From NCBI GenBank assembly GCA_903901875.1, contig CAIUSO010000069.1, positions 1 to 52,572 on the forward strand: a stretch of DNA of 52,572 bases, read 5' to 3'. Positions 32,742 to 42,077 of the stretch are shown here, piece after piece (the first letter of the stretch is position 1; each line of letters begins with the position of its first letter). The notes below the pieces were generated by a model. The model did not search any database. It had not been told where the DNA came from and saw only the letters and a list, made by a program, of their open reading frames with translations. The position numbers and the translations under genes were made by a program. The stretch is from an uncultured Geobacteraceae bacterium. GTDB taxonomy: Bacteria > Desulfobacterota > Desulfuromonadia > Geobacterales > Pseudopelobacteraceae.

Positions 32742-33242
32742 CTAATTCCTTTTATCCCCAGTTACTCCCACCTGTTTTTCGCTCCCCTGTTCATGGAGTG
32801 AAATCTCGTAACCTTCCATTTTGTATCGGATGGTATATTCCAGCCCGCACTTGCCGCAGCGGTGGGTCTGAACGAGCCCGTCACTATCCTTTTCAACCCA
32901 TCCGGCAACAATATCACGTGAACCGCACTTGGTCCGGGGACACCGTTCGCCCCCCTTTTTCACAAACAGCTCATCGGTCAGAAATTCCGGTTTTTCAACT
33001 CCCCCCATCATCGATTGACGAAAGATCCGATGGGTCGCCGCAACAGCTTCGATACAGGCACTCGCTTCCGAGGCACTCCCCTCTTCCAGCAGAAGTTCGG
33101 GAGGTGCCTGATCCCGATAGACCAGACTACAGGCATATCCCTTGTTGCCCCGATCCACCTTGATACCAAAAGTCGTCTCTTTCAAAATGCCGAGGTTTAG
33201 TTCGGTCACCCGGGCCTTCAGCTGTTTTTCCGTAACTTTCAT
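32742..33242 (-). CDS. Zinc-ribbon protein of unknown function
   Basis: 166 residues from the ATG at 33242 (a longer frame from 33317 is possible). The N-terminal 85 residues are alpha/beta (RGNKGYACSLVYRDQAPPEL). Near 112-150 there is CPRTKCGSRDIVAGW and, after 16 residues, CGKCGLEYTIRY, a likely zinc ribbon. Directly upstream of the RRM gene (3-base gap). Nucleic-acid contact is plausible given the pairing, but not shown. Confidence 0.6.
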   Translation of the reverse strand: MKVTEKQLKARVTELNLGILKETTFGIKVDRGNKGYACSLVYRDQAPPELLLEEGSASEASACIEAVAATHRIFRQSMMGGVEKPEFLTDELFVKKGGERCPRTKCGSRDIVAGWVEKDSDGLVQTHRCGKCGLEYTIRYKMEGYEISLHEQGSEKQVGVTGDKRN

Positions 33243-33318
33243 CGGTTCACCGTTCCCTTTTCTTCTGATTACTTCCCTTCCACTATACGCGGTAGCCCGG
33301 TTATAATCAATTTTCAAT

Positions 33319-35352
33319 TCACTCAGTAATATCCTTCTTCTCGATAGAGGGAAAATAGTCCCGGTCGGCTCCCAGTATGTGCAGCATGATTACTTCACAG
33401 GCCAGAAACTGAAACAGATCACCGACGGTAAGCGTTTCCTCCTTGAACCGCTTCGATAACTCGCACCCCTTGACCAGAAGCCGGTCATGTTCCACACAAT
33501 GCTGTTCCAATCCAGAAAATCCGCTTTTTTCGAGCAGCTCCTGTTCGTCATGAAAATGCTGGGCCACATCGGCAAGCAGCCGATCAATCACCACCGAAAT
33601 CTGTGATGACGGCTGCCCGGAAAGAATCGTTCCGAACAACTCATTGGCACTGCGAAACAGGGTCTGATGTTGCGAATCGATCACCGGATGTCCACAACGA
33701 AACGTATCCTTCCAGAGCAGCCGCACAAAACTACCGGATATTTCCTCCATTGACAGCAATGCCACGGAGCCGGTCATAAACTCTACCCGATTGCGGCCGG
33801 AAGACTTGGCTTGATACAACAGCTCGTCGGCCTTCGAAAGAATATCCTCTACCCTCTCTTCCCCCCTGCACTCAACGGTGACAACCCCCAGACTGGCGGT
33901 CACCACCGGTGCCACGACGGATGTCTTGTGGGGGATGGCAAGGGCCTGAATGCTTCGCCGCATTTTTTCAGCCAGAGCCACCGCACCGCTCAGATCTGTT
34001 TCCGGCAGAATACAGGCAAATTCCTCACCGCCATAGCGTGCCGCCAGATCGGCAGGGCGATCAAGAGAGTCTGCCAGTACCTGGCCGATCTGACGCAGAC
34101 ATTCATCTCCCCTCACGTGACCGTACGTATCGTTAAATGCCTTAAAGTAATCTATATCCAGAAATATGAGTGACAACTCTGCACCGGAGCGGGAATGGCG
34201 GGCATGTTCCTTGGCAAGCACCTCATCAAAGTGTCTTCGGTTGGAGATTGCGGTTAATCCATCGGTTATACTGAGGGCCTCCAGCTTTCTGTTTGACTCC
34301 TCGAGCATCTTTTCCGCCCGTTTTCGTTCGGCAATGTCCCGGGTAACGCTGATAATATGAGGAGTCCCTTTCAGATAGACTATTTTTGCGGAAAGACTTC
34401 CAAATATCTGACGATTATCCTTACCTTTAAATTCAGCTTCCAGATTTTCACAATGGCCGTACTCGGCAATCGCTGAAAAGACCTTTGCCCGATCCGACTG
34501 ATTGCACCAGATATTCAGATCAATGGCAGACTTCCCCAGAACATCACCTTTGGCATACCCGGTTAAGGACGTAAACCCTTCGTTAATATCCACATAACAG
34601 CCATCTGACATGCGGGTTATCAGAACCGCATCGGGGCTGGTGGCAAATATGGACTCAAATCGTTCACTGACTTCACGTATTTCCGAATTCAGCCGCTGGT
34701 TGACCAGCAGGATCAGCCCAAATGTCCAGAGGGTGCTGACGATGAGAGTAATGAGATAGGTGACCGATTGGGTTACTGTCGAGGCAAAAATATTTGAGAC
34801 CGGAGTATCCACACAGGTTGCCACCAACCGTAACAGAAAGAACAGTCCGTACAGGGAGAAAACGGCGGCGAGAAAACGCGAAGAACCGGCAATGGAAGGT
34901 GGTGAATACCGTAACAGTGCCCTGGCGATCAAAAAGGAAAAGATGGTTACGACAATTGAAAGCAGAATCCGCCGGGCGGACAGATCGGTGCTGATGCAGG
35001 TGAAATAACCGATCAGCAAGGTAAACAGGAAGCCAGACACTGCAAGCCAGCGAATTTGCAGCTGTCTGCCTAAAAACCGCAACAATCCCGTATAGAGCAG
35101 CGCAAGCCCGGCAAAGAAAAACACATTGTTGCCCAGTATGGCACCTTGTTCCAGTGAAGGGAATTTACGAAGGCCGTGCAGGACAAAACCAAGAGTAACC
35201 AAAACGCTGCCCAATGTCCAGCAGCCGGGACCTTGAGTCGCTTTACCCACCCGATACAGCCCCACAAGGGCGATTGATTGCAGAAAATTGGCAATAATCA
35301 ATACGATGATAAGAGTCTGAAGATCCATCCATAGATCATAGCATACTCTCAT
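33319..35352 (-). CDS. Membrane PAS-GGDEF diguanylate cyclase with C-terminal hemerythrin
   Basis: 677 residues (an alternative start at 35328 begins MDLQTLIIV). About seven membrane helices in 1-225, PAS about 230-350 (YVDINEGFTSLTGYAKGDVL), GGDEF about 365-520 with the active-site variant GGEEF, and an intact DxF...D region (LIFLDIDYFKAFNDTYGHVR). Hemerythrin about 545-670 with HPVIDSQHQTLF, HFHDEQELLEKSG, HCVEHDRLL and HILGADRDYF giving the diiron His/Glu/Asp ligands. Makes c-di-GMP, presumably tuned by oxygen or redox through the diiron site. Confidence 0.92.
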   Translation of the reverse strand: MRVCYDLWMDLQTLIIVLIIANFLQSIALVGLYRVGKATQGPGCWTLGSVLVTLGFVLHGLRKFPSLEQGAILGNNVFFFAGLALLYTGLLRFLGRQLQIRWLAVSGFLFTLLIGYFTCISTDLSARRILLSIVVTIFSFLIARALLRYSPPSIAGSSRFLAAVFSLYGLFFLLRLVATCVDTPVSNIFASTVTQSVTYLITLIVSTLWTFGLILLVNQRLNSEIREVSERFESIFATSPDAVLITRMSDGCYVDINEGFTSLTGYAKGDVLGKSAIDLNIWCNQSDRAKVFSAIAEYGHCENLEAEFKGKDNRQIFGSLSAKIVYLKGTPHIISVTRDIAERKRAEKMLEESNRKLEALSITDGLTAISNRRHFDEVLAKEHARHSRSGAELSLIFLDIDYFKAFNDTYGHVRGDECLRQIGQVLADSLDRPADLAARYGGEEFACILPETDLSGAVALAEKMRRSIQALAIPHKTSVVAPVVTASLGVVTVECRGEERVEDILSKADELLYQAKSSGRNRVEFMTGSVALLSMEEISGSFVRLLWKDTFRCGHPVIDSQHQTLFRSANELFGTILSGQPSSQISVVIDRLLADVAQHFHDEQELLEKSGFSGLEQHCVEHDRLLVKGCELSKRFKEETLTVGDLFQFLACEVIMLHILGADRDYFPSIEKKDITE

Positions 35353-35372
35353 TATATTTTGCTAAGTAAAAA

Positions 35373-35594
35373 TCAATTAAAATTTGAGAGGAGATAGAGG
35401 GATTCCACTTTATCCCGTGCCCAGGGCGTTCTTCTCAGAAATTTAAGGCATGACTTCAGGGAAGGATTATTGGTGAAACACCTGATCTGGATTCTCTTAC
35501 CCAGATCATCCCACCCGTAACGGTCGACCAGGTGGTTCAGGATCATCTCCAGTGTTATCCCATGAAGCGGGTTATATGGTTGCTCTGAGGACAT
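35373..35594 (-). CDS. VF530-family small DNA-binding protein
   Basis: 73 residues. [20 protein letters not shown] and [20 protein letters not shown] followed by [10 protein letters not shown] match the VF530 (DUF2132) pattern, a small dimeric helical protein reported to bind DNA. Role unknown. 21 bases upstream of the diguanylate cyclase gene on the same strand. Confidence 0.85.
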   Translation of the reverse strand: MSSEQPYNPLHGITLEMILNHLVDRYGWDDLGKRIQIRCFTNNPSLKSCLKFLRRTPWARDKVESLYLLSNFN

Positions 35595-35686
35595 ATTTGG
35601 AATATATCAGATCAAAGAAGCATTTCATACTGCATTTATCGGCACATCTTCTCATACTCACGCCATCAGCGTCACGGAGGTATCAC

Positions 35687-36550
35687 ATGAAAATCGGCTT
35701 TATTGGACTCGGCATCATGGGAAGTGCCATGGCAGCAAACCTGCTCAAGGCGGGGTTCCCGGTGACCATATGGAACCGGTCACCTGAAAAATATGAACCA
35801 TTACAGGCACTGGGTGCAACCGTAGCCGGTTCTCCCCGAGAAGTTGCAGAAGCGGTTGACCTGATTATCGCCATGATGGCTACGCCCGAAGCGGTCACGG
35901 CGGTCCGGGATGGTGCCGACGGTATACTGGCGGGGCTGTCTGTGGGCAAAGGCTTCATTGATATGTCCACGGTTGATGCCCATACATCACATGAATCGGA
36001 CCGACGTGTCCACGAAAAGGGGGCACTGTTTCTGGAAGCACCGGTTGCCGGCAGCCGGAAACCGGCCGAGGAGGCCACGCTTACCATTATGGCGGCAGGT
36101 GACCGGCAGTTGTACGACACGTCACTCCCCCTGCTGGAAAAACTGGGGAAGAAAATACTTTACCTTGGTCAAACCGGCAAAGCTTCGGCTCTGAAACTTG
36201 CCAACAATCTGGTCATGGGGGGTGCCCTGACCGCCCTGTGCGAGGGGTTGGCACTGGCTGAGAAATGCGGCATTGACCCCTGCCAGCTTTTGGAAGTTCT
36301 CGATTCCGGTGCTGTAGCCAATCCGATGTTTCGCCTGAAGGGGCCCCACATTGTCGCCAACGGAGAATTTCCGGCCGCCTTTCCCCTCAAGCATATGCAG
36401 AAAGACCTGCGTTTGGCCCTGCGCCTTGCCGAAGAAACGGGACAACCGCTCTTCGCAACGGCAACCATTAATGAACTGTACAAGGCAGCAATTGCGGCAG
36501 GCTGTGGTGATGAGGACTTTTCTGCAGTCAGCCGGGTTATCAGGAAATAG
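35687..36550 (+). CDS. Beta-hydroxyacid dehydrogenase (succinic semialdehyde/glyoxylate reductase type)
   Basis: 287 residues from the ATG at 35687 (GGAGGTATCAC before it). Rossmann start IGFIGLGIMGSAMAANLLKA near 3-22, then EAPVAGSRKPAEEATLTIMA (substrate loop, catalytic family motif) and the conserved catalytic Lys in GKASALKLANNLVMG near 166-180. The start pattern and length match the Geobacter gamma-hydroxybutyrate dehydrogenase/plant GLYR group, reducing succinic semialdehyde or glyoxylate with NADPH. First gene of a four-gene run. Confidence 0.88.
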   Translation: MKIGFIGLGIMGSAMAANLLKAGFPVTIWNRSPEKYEPLQALGATVAGSPREVAEAVDLIIAMMATPEAVTAVRDGADGILAGLSVGKGFIDMSTVDAHTSHESDRRVHEKGALFLEAPVAGSRKPAEEATLTIMAAGDRQLYDTSLPLLEKLGKKILYLGQTGKASALKLANNLVMGGALTALCEGLALAEKCGIDPCQLLEVLDSGAVANPMFRLKGPHIVANGEFPAAFPLKHMQKDLRLALRLAEETGQPLFATATINELYKAAIAAGCGDEDFSAVSRVIRK

Positions 36551-36568
36551 CCAGGAGGTATGACCCCG

Positions 36569-38173
36569 ATGTATTCCTACCTTATTCGTGGTGCCACCCT
36601 GGTTGATGGCTCTGGGGGGCCACCCTGGCAAAGCGATGTGGCGCTATCAGGTGACCGGATCGGAGTGGTTGGCCCCAATCTGAGCGTCCAGGCGGAGCAG
36701 GTCATTGAAGGTGACGGGCTGGTGCTTTCACCCGGCTTTATCGATATCCATGGCCATTCGGACATGACCCTCTTCCGTCACCCCCTTCTGGAAAGCAAAC
36801 TGTACCAGGGGATTACAACCGAAGTGACCGGGAATTGCGGCCTCGGTTTTTTCCCGGTGCGCCACGGGGGGGAAGAGGAGCTGGCCCGCTACCTGAATAT
36901 CCACGATTTTTCCCTCCCCACGGGGGGAATCACCTGGCATGATTTTTCCGGTTATGCCGAACGGATTACGGCGTGCGGACTGGCAGTCAACGTGGCACCC
37001 CTGGTGGGACATGCACCGCTCCGGATGGCCGCCATGGGAATGGCAGACCGGCCACCGACGGCAGCCGAGCGGGAACAAATGGAGCTATTGCTGGCAGAAA
37101 CCCTGAAGCAGGGGGCGTGGGGCATGTCCACCGGGCTGATCTATCCCCCCGGAAGCTATGCCCTGACCGATGAACTGATCGCACTGGCGCGGGTTATCCA
37201 CCGCCATGGTGCCCTCTACACCAGCCATATCCGGAGCGAGAGCGAAGGACTGATGACGGCAATCGGAGAAGCAATCGCCATCGGCGCCGCCAGTGGCGCA
37301 CGGGTGCAGGTTTCCCACCTGAAGGCCCTGGGAAGTGCCAACTTCGGACGGGGAAGAGAATTGCTGGAGAAACTTGCAGCGGCCCGTGGGGACGGCATTG
37401 ATATCGGTGCCGACCAGTATCCCTACGACGCATCGGCGACCACCCTGACGGCGGTGATTCCGGCTTGGGCCCACGCCGGAGGCGTTGAGTGCCTGCTGGA
37501 GCGCCTGGCCGATCCGGCACTGCGCACGGAACTTCAATCGGAGATTAATAGCGAAATTGCACGGCGGGAGGGAGCCGACGGGATTATGATCACCGGCTGC
37601 CACTCGGAACAGAACAGAGAGCTGTCAGGTAAAACCGTAGCCCACCTGGCTCTGCTATGGAACTGCTCACCGGCTGAGGCGGTTATCCGGTTAATCCGGG
37701 AAGAAGAAGGGAACGTGGGGGCCATATTCTTTTCAATGGCCGAACAGGATGTCAGGACCATTTTAGCCGATCCCCTGGTTGCCGTCGGCTCCGACGGCCA
37801 TGGACTCCATCCGGAACTGAACGGTGCCGAAGGAACCCACCCTCGCTCCTACGGCACCTTCCCGCGGGTGCTGGGGCATTATGTCCGGGAGGAAAAAATC
37901 CTCCCCCTCGCCAGTGCCATTCACAAGATGACCCTGCTCCCCGCCCGGCGGCTGGGATGTACGGATCGGGGGTTCATCGCTCCCGGATATGTCGCCGATT
38001 TGGTGCTCTTTGATCCGGATACCATTGGGGATACCGCCACCTATGCCGATCCGCACCATCTGGCCACCGGCGTCAGGCATCTGCTGGTGGGGGGGCGACC
38101 GGTACTCGCGGACGGCATATTAACCGGAGAGTTGCCGGGGCGCGTTTTGAAAAAACCGGGAGCGGTCATATGA
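36569..38173 (+). CDS. N-acyl-D-amino-acid deacylase (D-aminoacylase)
   Basis: 534 residues from the ATG at 36569 (AGGAGG 10 bases ahead). Amidohydrolase fold: FIDIHGHSDMTL near 53-64 (metal His-x-His), ITTEVTGNCGLGFFPV (Cys ligand region), TSHIRSE, QVSHLKALG, GADQYPYDA and VGSDGHGLHPE near 405-415 (catalytic Asp). Releases D-amino acids from N-acyl forms. 18 bases after the dehydrogenase and 14 before the permease, so the three probably process one imported compound. Confidence 0.88.
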   Translation: MYSYLIRGATLVDGSGGPPWQSDVALSGDRIGVVGPNLSVQAEQVIEGDGLVLSPGFIDIHGHSDMTLFRHPLLESKLYQGITTEVTGNCGLGFFPVRHGGEEELARYLNIHDFSLPTGGITWHDFSGYAERITACGLAVNVAPLVGHAPLRMAAMGMADRPPTAAEREQMELLLAETLKQGAWGMSTGLIYPPGSYALTDELIALARVIHRHGALYTSHIRSESEGLMTAIGEAIAIGAASGARVQVSHLKALGSANFGRGRELLEKLAAARGDGIDIGADQYPYDASATTLTAVIPAWAHAGGVECLLERLADPALRTELQSEINSEIARREGADGIMITGCHSEQNRELSGKTVAHLALLWNCSPAEAVIRLIREEEGNVGAIFFSMAEQDVRTILADPLVAVGSDGHGLHPELNGAEGTHPRSYGTFPRVLGHYVREEKILPLASAIHKMTLLPARRLGCTDRGFIAPGYVADLVLFDPDTIGDTATYADPHHLATGVRHLLVGGRPVLADGILTGELPGRVLKKPGAVI

Positions 38174-38187
38174 GGATGACATCATAA

Positions 38188-39495
38188 ATGTTCGAAATAA
38201 CCCACACTGTCGGCTGGGGCCTCCTGGGGCTGGCACCCCTTTTGATCTACATCATACTGGTATTCCGCAATGTGGATATTCTTGCGGCAACCGCCATCTG
38301 CGTGGTGCTGGGTGCCCTGTTGAGCCACCAATCCCTGACCTCCTTCGGTGCTGCCCTGGCCAACGGTATGTCGTCATTTCTGGCGCTGGTCGGCCTGATT
38401 ATCATGTTGGGGCGGGGATTGGGTGAAGTGCTGAGTGCCACCAGGGTATCACATACCATCGTACATCAGATCATCTACGGCATCGGTGTTGACACGGAGA
38501 AGAAAGCCATGGGGGGGATCATGGCGGCCTGCCTGGTCATGGTCGGCCTGCTCGGCACCATGGCAGGCGGCAATGCCATCATCGCTCCCATTGTCCTGCC
38601 GGTGGCCGCCTCGGTCGGGCTGTCGCGGAGTACGGTCAGCGTCATTTTCCAGGCGGTCGGAGAGGAAGCATTGATTCTTGGACCGTTCACCCCCCCGGTC
38701 ATCACACTATTGGGCCTGACCAATCTGGGGTACGGCCAGATGCTGCTCTCCGTATCCGGTCCGGTGGCACTGATTACCCTGGCGGTCACGTGGCTGATGC
38801 TGCAACGTATCCAGAGAACCACCCGGGACAGCAACGGCTACAAACTGCCGGAGCAGACGGAGCAGTTCAAGCCGACTCTCCAAAGCCGCCGGGCAACCCT
38901 GGTTTTTGCCGGCTGCTTTCTGGCCGCCGTGCTCTACGGAATTTCCGTCAAAGCCCCCACCTCCTTTGTCATCGTAATCATGCTCGGACTGTCGGTGATC
39001 ACCGGTCTGACCGGAGGGATAAAATTCGAAGAGATACTCACGCTGATCATCAAGGGAATGGCCGGCAATGTGGGGCTGTTTCTGCTTTTTCTCCTGCTGG
39101 ATCCCTTCATCTTTTTTGTGGAGAAGGCGGGAGGCTTTGCCGCCCTGAGTACGCTCATCAAACCGCTCATGGAACTGGGGGGGAAGCCGGCCATCGTCGT
39201 TACCGGCGGATTTCTCGGGGCCTTCGGCATCAGCGGAGCCACGGTGGCTACCATGAAGCTGCTCCATGAAATGTTCAACCCGCTCCTAGCCCGCCACGGT
39301 GTCTCCATGGTCGCCTGGGCATTGGCCCTGGTGGTGGCGACCCGGGTGAACAACTTTGTCTTCCCGGGGGCAAACATGGTCAGCTCCCTGGGCTTCGCGG
39401 ACTCTTCCGACATGAAGTCCATGCTCAAAAACGGCTGGATGGTTGCCGCGTGCCAACTGACGTTTCTCATACTGTTCAGCCTCTGTTTTGCATGA
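38188..39495 (+). CDS. GntP/ion-transporter superfamily permease
   Basis: 435 residues with about 11-12 membrane helices. Paired re-entrant-like motifs GTMAGGNAIIAPIVLPVAAS near 124-143 and GAFGISGATVATMKLLHEMF near 345-364 fit the ion-transporter superfamily (GntP, CitMHS and NhaC relatives). Exports or imports an organic acid or peptide-like substrate with cations. The position after D-aminoacylase suggests an N-acyl amino acid or its product. Confidence 0.75.
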   Translation: MFEITHTVGWGLLGLAPLLIYIILVFRNVDILAATAICVVLGALLSHQSLTSFGAALANGMSSFLALVGLIIMLGRGLGEVLSATRVSHTIVHQIIYGIGVDTEKKAMGGIMAACLVMVGLLGTMAGGNAIIAPIVLPVAASVGLSRSTVSVIFQAVGEEALILGPFTPPVITLLGLTNLGYGQMLLSVSGPVALITLAVTWLMLQRIQRTTRDSNGYKLPEQTEQFKPTLQSRRATLVFAGCFLAAVLYGISVKAPTSFVIVIMLGLSVITGLTGGIKFEEILTLIIKGMAGNVGLFLLFLLLDPFIFFVEKAGGFAALSTLIKPLMELGGKPAIVVTGGFLGAFGISGATVATMKLLHEMFNPLLARHGVSMVAWALALVVATRVNNFVFPGANMVSSLGFADSSDMKSMLKNGWMVAACQLTFLILFSLCFA

Positions 39496-40244
39496 ACGGG
39501 CATTCTATGCAGATGGAAAAGCTCCAGGCATTCGTCCTCTCCGGCCATGACTATGGCGAGAGCGACCGCATTGTATCGCTGTTCTCCCTTGAGCAGGGGC
39601 ATCTGAAGGGGTTTGCCCGCGGTGCCCGGAACAGTCGCAAACGCTTCGGACCGGCCCTTGAGACCTTTGCCCGGATTGATCTTGTGCTGAATCAGAAGGA
39701 AGGGCTTTCATCACTGCGGAGTGCCGATGTCATCACACTGTACAGCGGCATTCGCAGTTCCCTCTGCGCCATTGCCCAGGCACTCTATGTCTGTGAACTG
39801 GTGGACAACCTCACTCCGGAGGGGCACCCGATCCCCCGGCTCTTCCGGCTGATGGCGACCTATTTCGAATACCTCGATACGGGCCAGGCAGGAGAAACAG
39901 ATCGCCGCATGTTGGAAATCAACCTGCTGAATATTCTCGGCTACCGCCCGCACCTTGAAGGATGCAGCCGCTGCGGTTCGGACTTTGACGAACGGGGAGC
40001 ACTCTTGCAGCAGCGGGGCGAACTGGCCTGCCGTTTTTGTGCCGCCACGGGGCGAACAATACCACTGCTCGCCCTCAAACGTCTGGCTCTTTGCCTGTCA
40101 ACCAGCCGCTTTGGCCAGACATTTCTTGATGAAGAAACACTCTCGATGGCGGGCATCCTTCTGGATGAATCAATCGCCTCACTCACCCCAAGAAAATTGC
40201 GCAGCCTTGACTTCCTTCGACAAAGCTGTGGAAGCCCTTCTTGA
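39492..40244 (+). CDS. recO: DNA repair protein RecO
   Basis: 250 residues from the ATG at 39492, which overlaps the permease stop (ATGA); ATG codons at 39507 and 39513 are alternatives. OB-fold start KLQAFVLSGHDYGESDRIVS and FARGARNSRKRFGPALETFA, then a zinc motif C-x2-C...C-x2-C (CSRCGSDFDERG ... ACRFCAATG). Anneals single strands and loads RecA with RecR. A housekeeping gene embedded in an unrelated operon. Confidence 0.92.
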   Translation: MNGHSMQMEKLQAFVLSGHDYGESDRIVSLFSLEQGHLKGFARGARNSRKRFGPALETFARIDLVLNQKEGLSSLRSADVITLYSGIRSSLCAIAQALYVCELVDNLTPEGHPIPRLFRLMATYFEYLDTGQAGETDRRMLEINLLNILGYRPHLEGCSRCGSDFDERGALLQQRGELACRFCAATGRTIPLLALKRLALCLSTSRFGQTFLDEETLSMAGILLDESIASLTPRKLRSLDFLRQSCGSPS

Positions 40245-40268
40245 CAATCGGTAATTCGTGATTATGGT
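40241..40268 (+). promoter_or_regulatory. Candidate sigma-70 promoter of hsp20
   Basis: TTGACA (40241-40246), 16-base spacer, TATGGT (40263-40268), 58 bases before the Hsp20 start. The -35 lies over the recO stop codon. No CIRCE element was found. Confidence 0.5.
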
Positions 40269-40326
40269 ATCAACAGGATGAATCATTGATTCACCATTAA
40301 TGTTTTCGAAACAGGAGGATACGCAG

Positions 40327-40773
40327 ATGGCACTGGTAAAGTACAATCCATTACGGGAATTAAAGAGCATGCAGGATCAGATGAATCGGCTGTTGAATCT
40401 ATCCTGGAACCATGACCTGCCGAACGAGGATATCAAGGAGGGGCTCTGGCAGCCTCCGGTGGATATCTACGAAACCGTAGATTCCATTGTCATCAAGGCT
40501 GAGCTGCCCGACGTGGACCAAAAAGACATTGAAGTCCGTATCGAGGACGGCACACTTATCCTGCGAGGGGAACGGAAACATGAAGATGAGGTGAAGAAGG
40601 AAAATTATCACCGTATTGAAAGATATTTCGGCAGCTTCCAGCGCAGCTTCAGCCTGCCAACAACCGTTGACCAGGAACAGGTGGAGGCCAGTTGTGACAA
40701 GGGTGTGTTGACGATAACCCTGCCAAAGCGGGAAGAAAGCAAACCAAAACATATTACGGTTCAGGTAAAGTAG
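40327..40773 (+). CDS. Small heat-shock protein Hsp20
   Basis: 148 residues from the ATG at 40327 (AGGAGG before it). Alpha-crystallin domain about 45-140: WQPPVDIYETVDSIVIKAEL, DVDQKDIEVRIEDGTLILRG and the end EASCDKGVLTITLPKRE, with the C-terminal polar tail. Class A type. Holds unfolding proteins as an ATP-independent chaperone. Confidence 0.93.
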   Translation: MALVKYNPLRELKSMQDQMNRLLNLSWNHDLPNEDIKEGLWQPPVDIYETVDSIVIKAELPDVDQKDIEVRIEDGTLILRGERKHEDEVKKENYHRIERYFGSFQRSFSLPTTVDQEQVEASCDKGVLTITLPKREESKPKHITVQVK

Positions 40774-40825
40774 CTTTGCCCCCCCCCCCGCCTCTTGCCA
40801 CGCTTTACCGTGCAAGATCGGCGGG

Positions 40826-40854
40826 GATAGTATATATTTTGAATATATACTATC
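40826..40854. promoter_or_regulatory. Perfect vapBC-type operator palindrome
   Basis: 13-bp arms GATAGTATATATT / AATATATACTATC with a 3-base centre (TTG), ending 11 bases before the vapB ATG. AT-rich and overlapping the presumed -10 region, as expected for antitoxin autorepression. Confidence 0.75.
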
Positions 40855-40865
40855 TGGATGTAACC

Positions 40866-41172
40866 ATGAAAACCGCCAAGTTATTTCAAAACGGACAAAG
40901 CCAGGCAGTCCGTCTCCCCAAGGAATTCCGATTTGATGACAGCGAGACTGGATCAATTCATCACGCAGTTGGAAATCATACCGTTTGAAGAACATGCCGC
41001 GTGCATCTATGGTGGCATCCGTGCTCACCTGGAGAAGGCTGGAATGCCGATTGGGTCAATGGATATGTTGATTGCCGCCCATGCCCTGTCGTTGGGAGTT
41101 CCTCTGGTCACCAACAACACCCGAGAATTTGCGAAAGTACCCGGTCTGGCTCTCTTTGACTGGACAAGGTAA
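40866..41172 (+). pseudogene. vapBC remnant created by one internal deletion
   Basis: The first 24 codons (MKTAKLFQNGQSQAVRLPKE + FRFD) are a VapB-type MazE/AbrB antitoxin start. At about 40930-40940 the sequence changes to the second half of a VapC PIN-domain toxin in another frame: TARLDQFITQLEIIPFEEHA ... GSMDMLIAAHALSLG (PIN acidic residues) ... VTNNTREFAKVPGLALFDW and stop at 41172. The 3' end of vapB and the first 60-70 codons of vapC are gone. Both halves are non-functional. Confidence 0.85.
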
Positions 41173-41190
41173 ATCGAAAAATACTTCCAC

Positions 41191-41233
41191 TAATACGAGA
41201 GGGGAGCCACAGAACGGCTCCCCTCTCGTATTA
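41191..41233. terminator. Strong bidirectional hairpin terminator
   Basis: Perfect 18-bp stem TAATACGAGAGGGGAGCC / GGCTCCCCTCTCGTATTA with a 7-base loop, A- and T-containing outer ends. It closes the hsp20/vapBC side before the XRE-cupin gene. Confidence 0.8.
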
Positions 41234-41438
41234 AAGTTACTACAAAGTTTTCACTAAAAATAAATATTTTTATTTCTGATAAAAACTTGTTGCACTTCCA
41301 CTAACAATGGTTTATTTTCTGACAAAAGTAGAAATATTTGACTGAGAGTAAATTATTTTATGACATCATTCAACCATAAAATTACCCCGCATCATAAATT
41401 GTTTTATTCGCCACCTGTTCTCTGCCAAAGGGGTACAT

Positions 41439-42002
41439 ATGTCGGAATATAATATCGGGGCCAAGATTAAAGGGCTCCGCCGCGCAAAAAAGATGACTCT
41501 CCAAGAGGTGGCAGTGGAAACCGGGTTTTCCACCGCCCTCATTTCCCAGATAGAAAATAACAACGTTTCTCCCCCCATCGCTACCCTCTCCAAAATCGCC
41601 ACTTTTTTTGATGTCAAAATGGGACATTTTTTTGCCGAGGGGGAAGAAGATTGCCCCTATGAAGTGATCAGACGGGACGAACGGACGATCATTCCCCGGG
41701 TGATCTCCCAGGACGGCACCAACCATGGCTATTTCTATGAGTCACTCTCCATTCGTAAGAAGAACGGCAAAATGGACCCCTTTCTTCTGACCCTCAATAA
41801 CCAGGTCACCAATACTGACACCTACAGCCACGCCGGTGAAGAGTTCCTCTTTGTCATGCAGGGTGCGGCCGAATTACTGCTGGATGGTACCTGCATCACC
41901 CTCAACGAGGGTGACAGCGTCTATTTCGATGCAAACCTCCGGCACCGGCTCCGGTCATCGGGGAAAGAGGAGGTAAAGGTCATGGCCGTTGTCATGAGAT
42001 AA
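41439..42002 (+). CDS. XRE-cupin transcriptional regulator
   Basis: 187 residues. Helix-turn-helix about 6-60 (IGAKIKGLRRAKKMTLQEVA ... ALISQIENNNVSPPIATLSK), cupin_2 about 115-185 (HAGEEFLFVMQGAAELLLDG ... NEGDSVYFDANLRHRL). This family senses small ligands through the cupin and controls nearby metabolic genes. 75 bases upstream of sucC and co-directional, so the carbon cluster is the likely target. The region before it is AT-rich with an AAATAAA-TATT-TTTATTT repeat at 41258-41275. Confidence 0.85.
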   Translation: MSEYNIGAKIKGLRRAKKMTLQEVAVETGFSTALISQIENNNVSPPIATLSKIATFFDVKMGHFFAEGEEDCPYEVIRRDERTIIPRVISQDGTNHGYFYESLSIRKKNGKMDPFLLTLNNQVTNTDTYSHAGEEFLFVMQGAAELLLDGTCITLNEGDSVYFDANLRHRLRSSGKEEVKVMAVVMR

Positions 42003-42077
42003 TCCCAATATACGCTGATATGACGTAATCTGCATGCGGTATCTGTAAAAAAACATCTGCAGCATCAAGGAGAAGAA

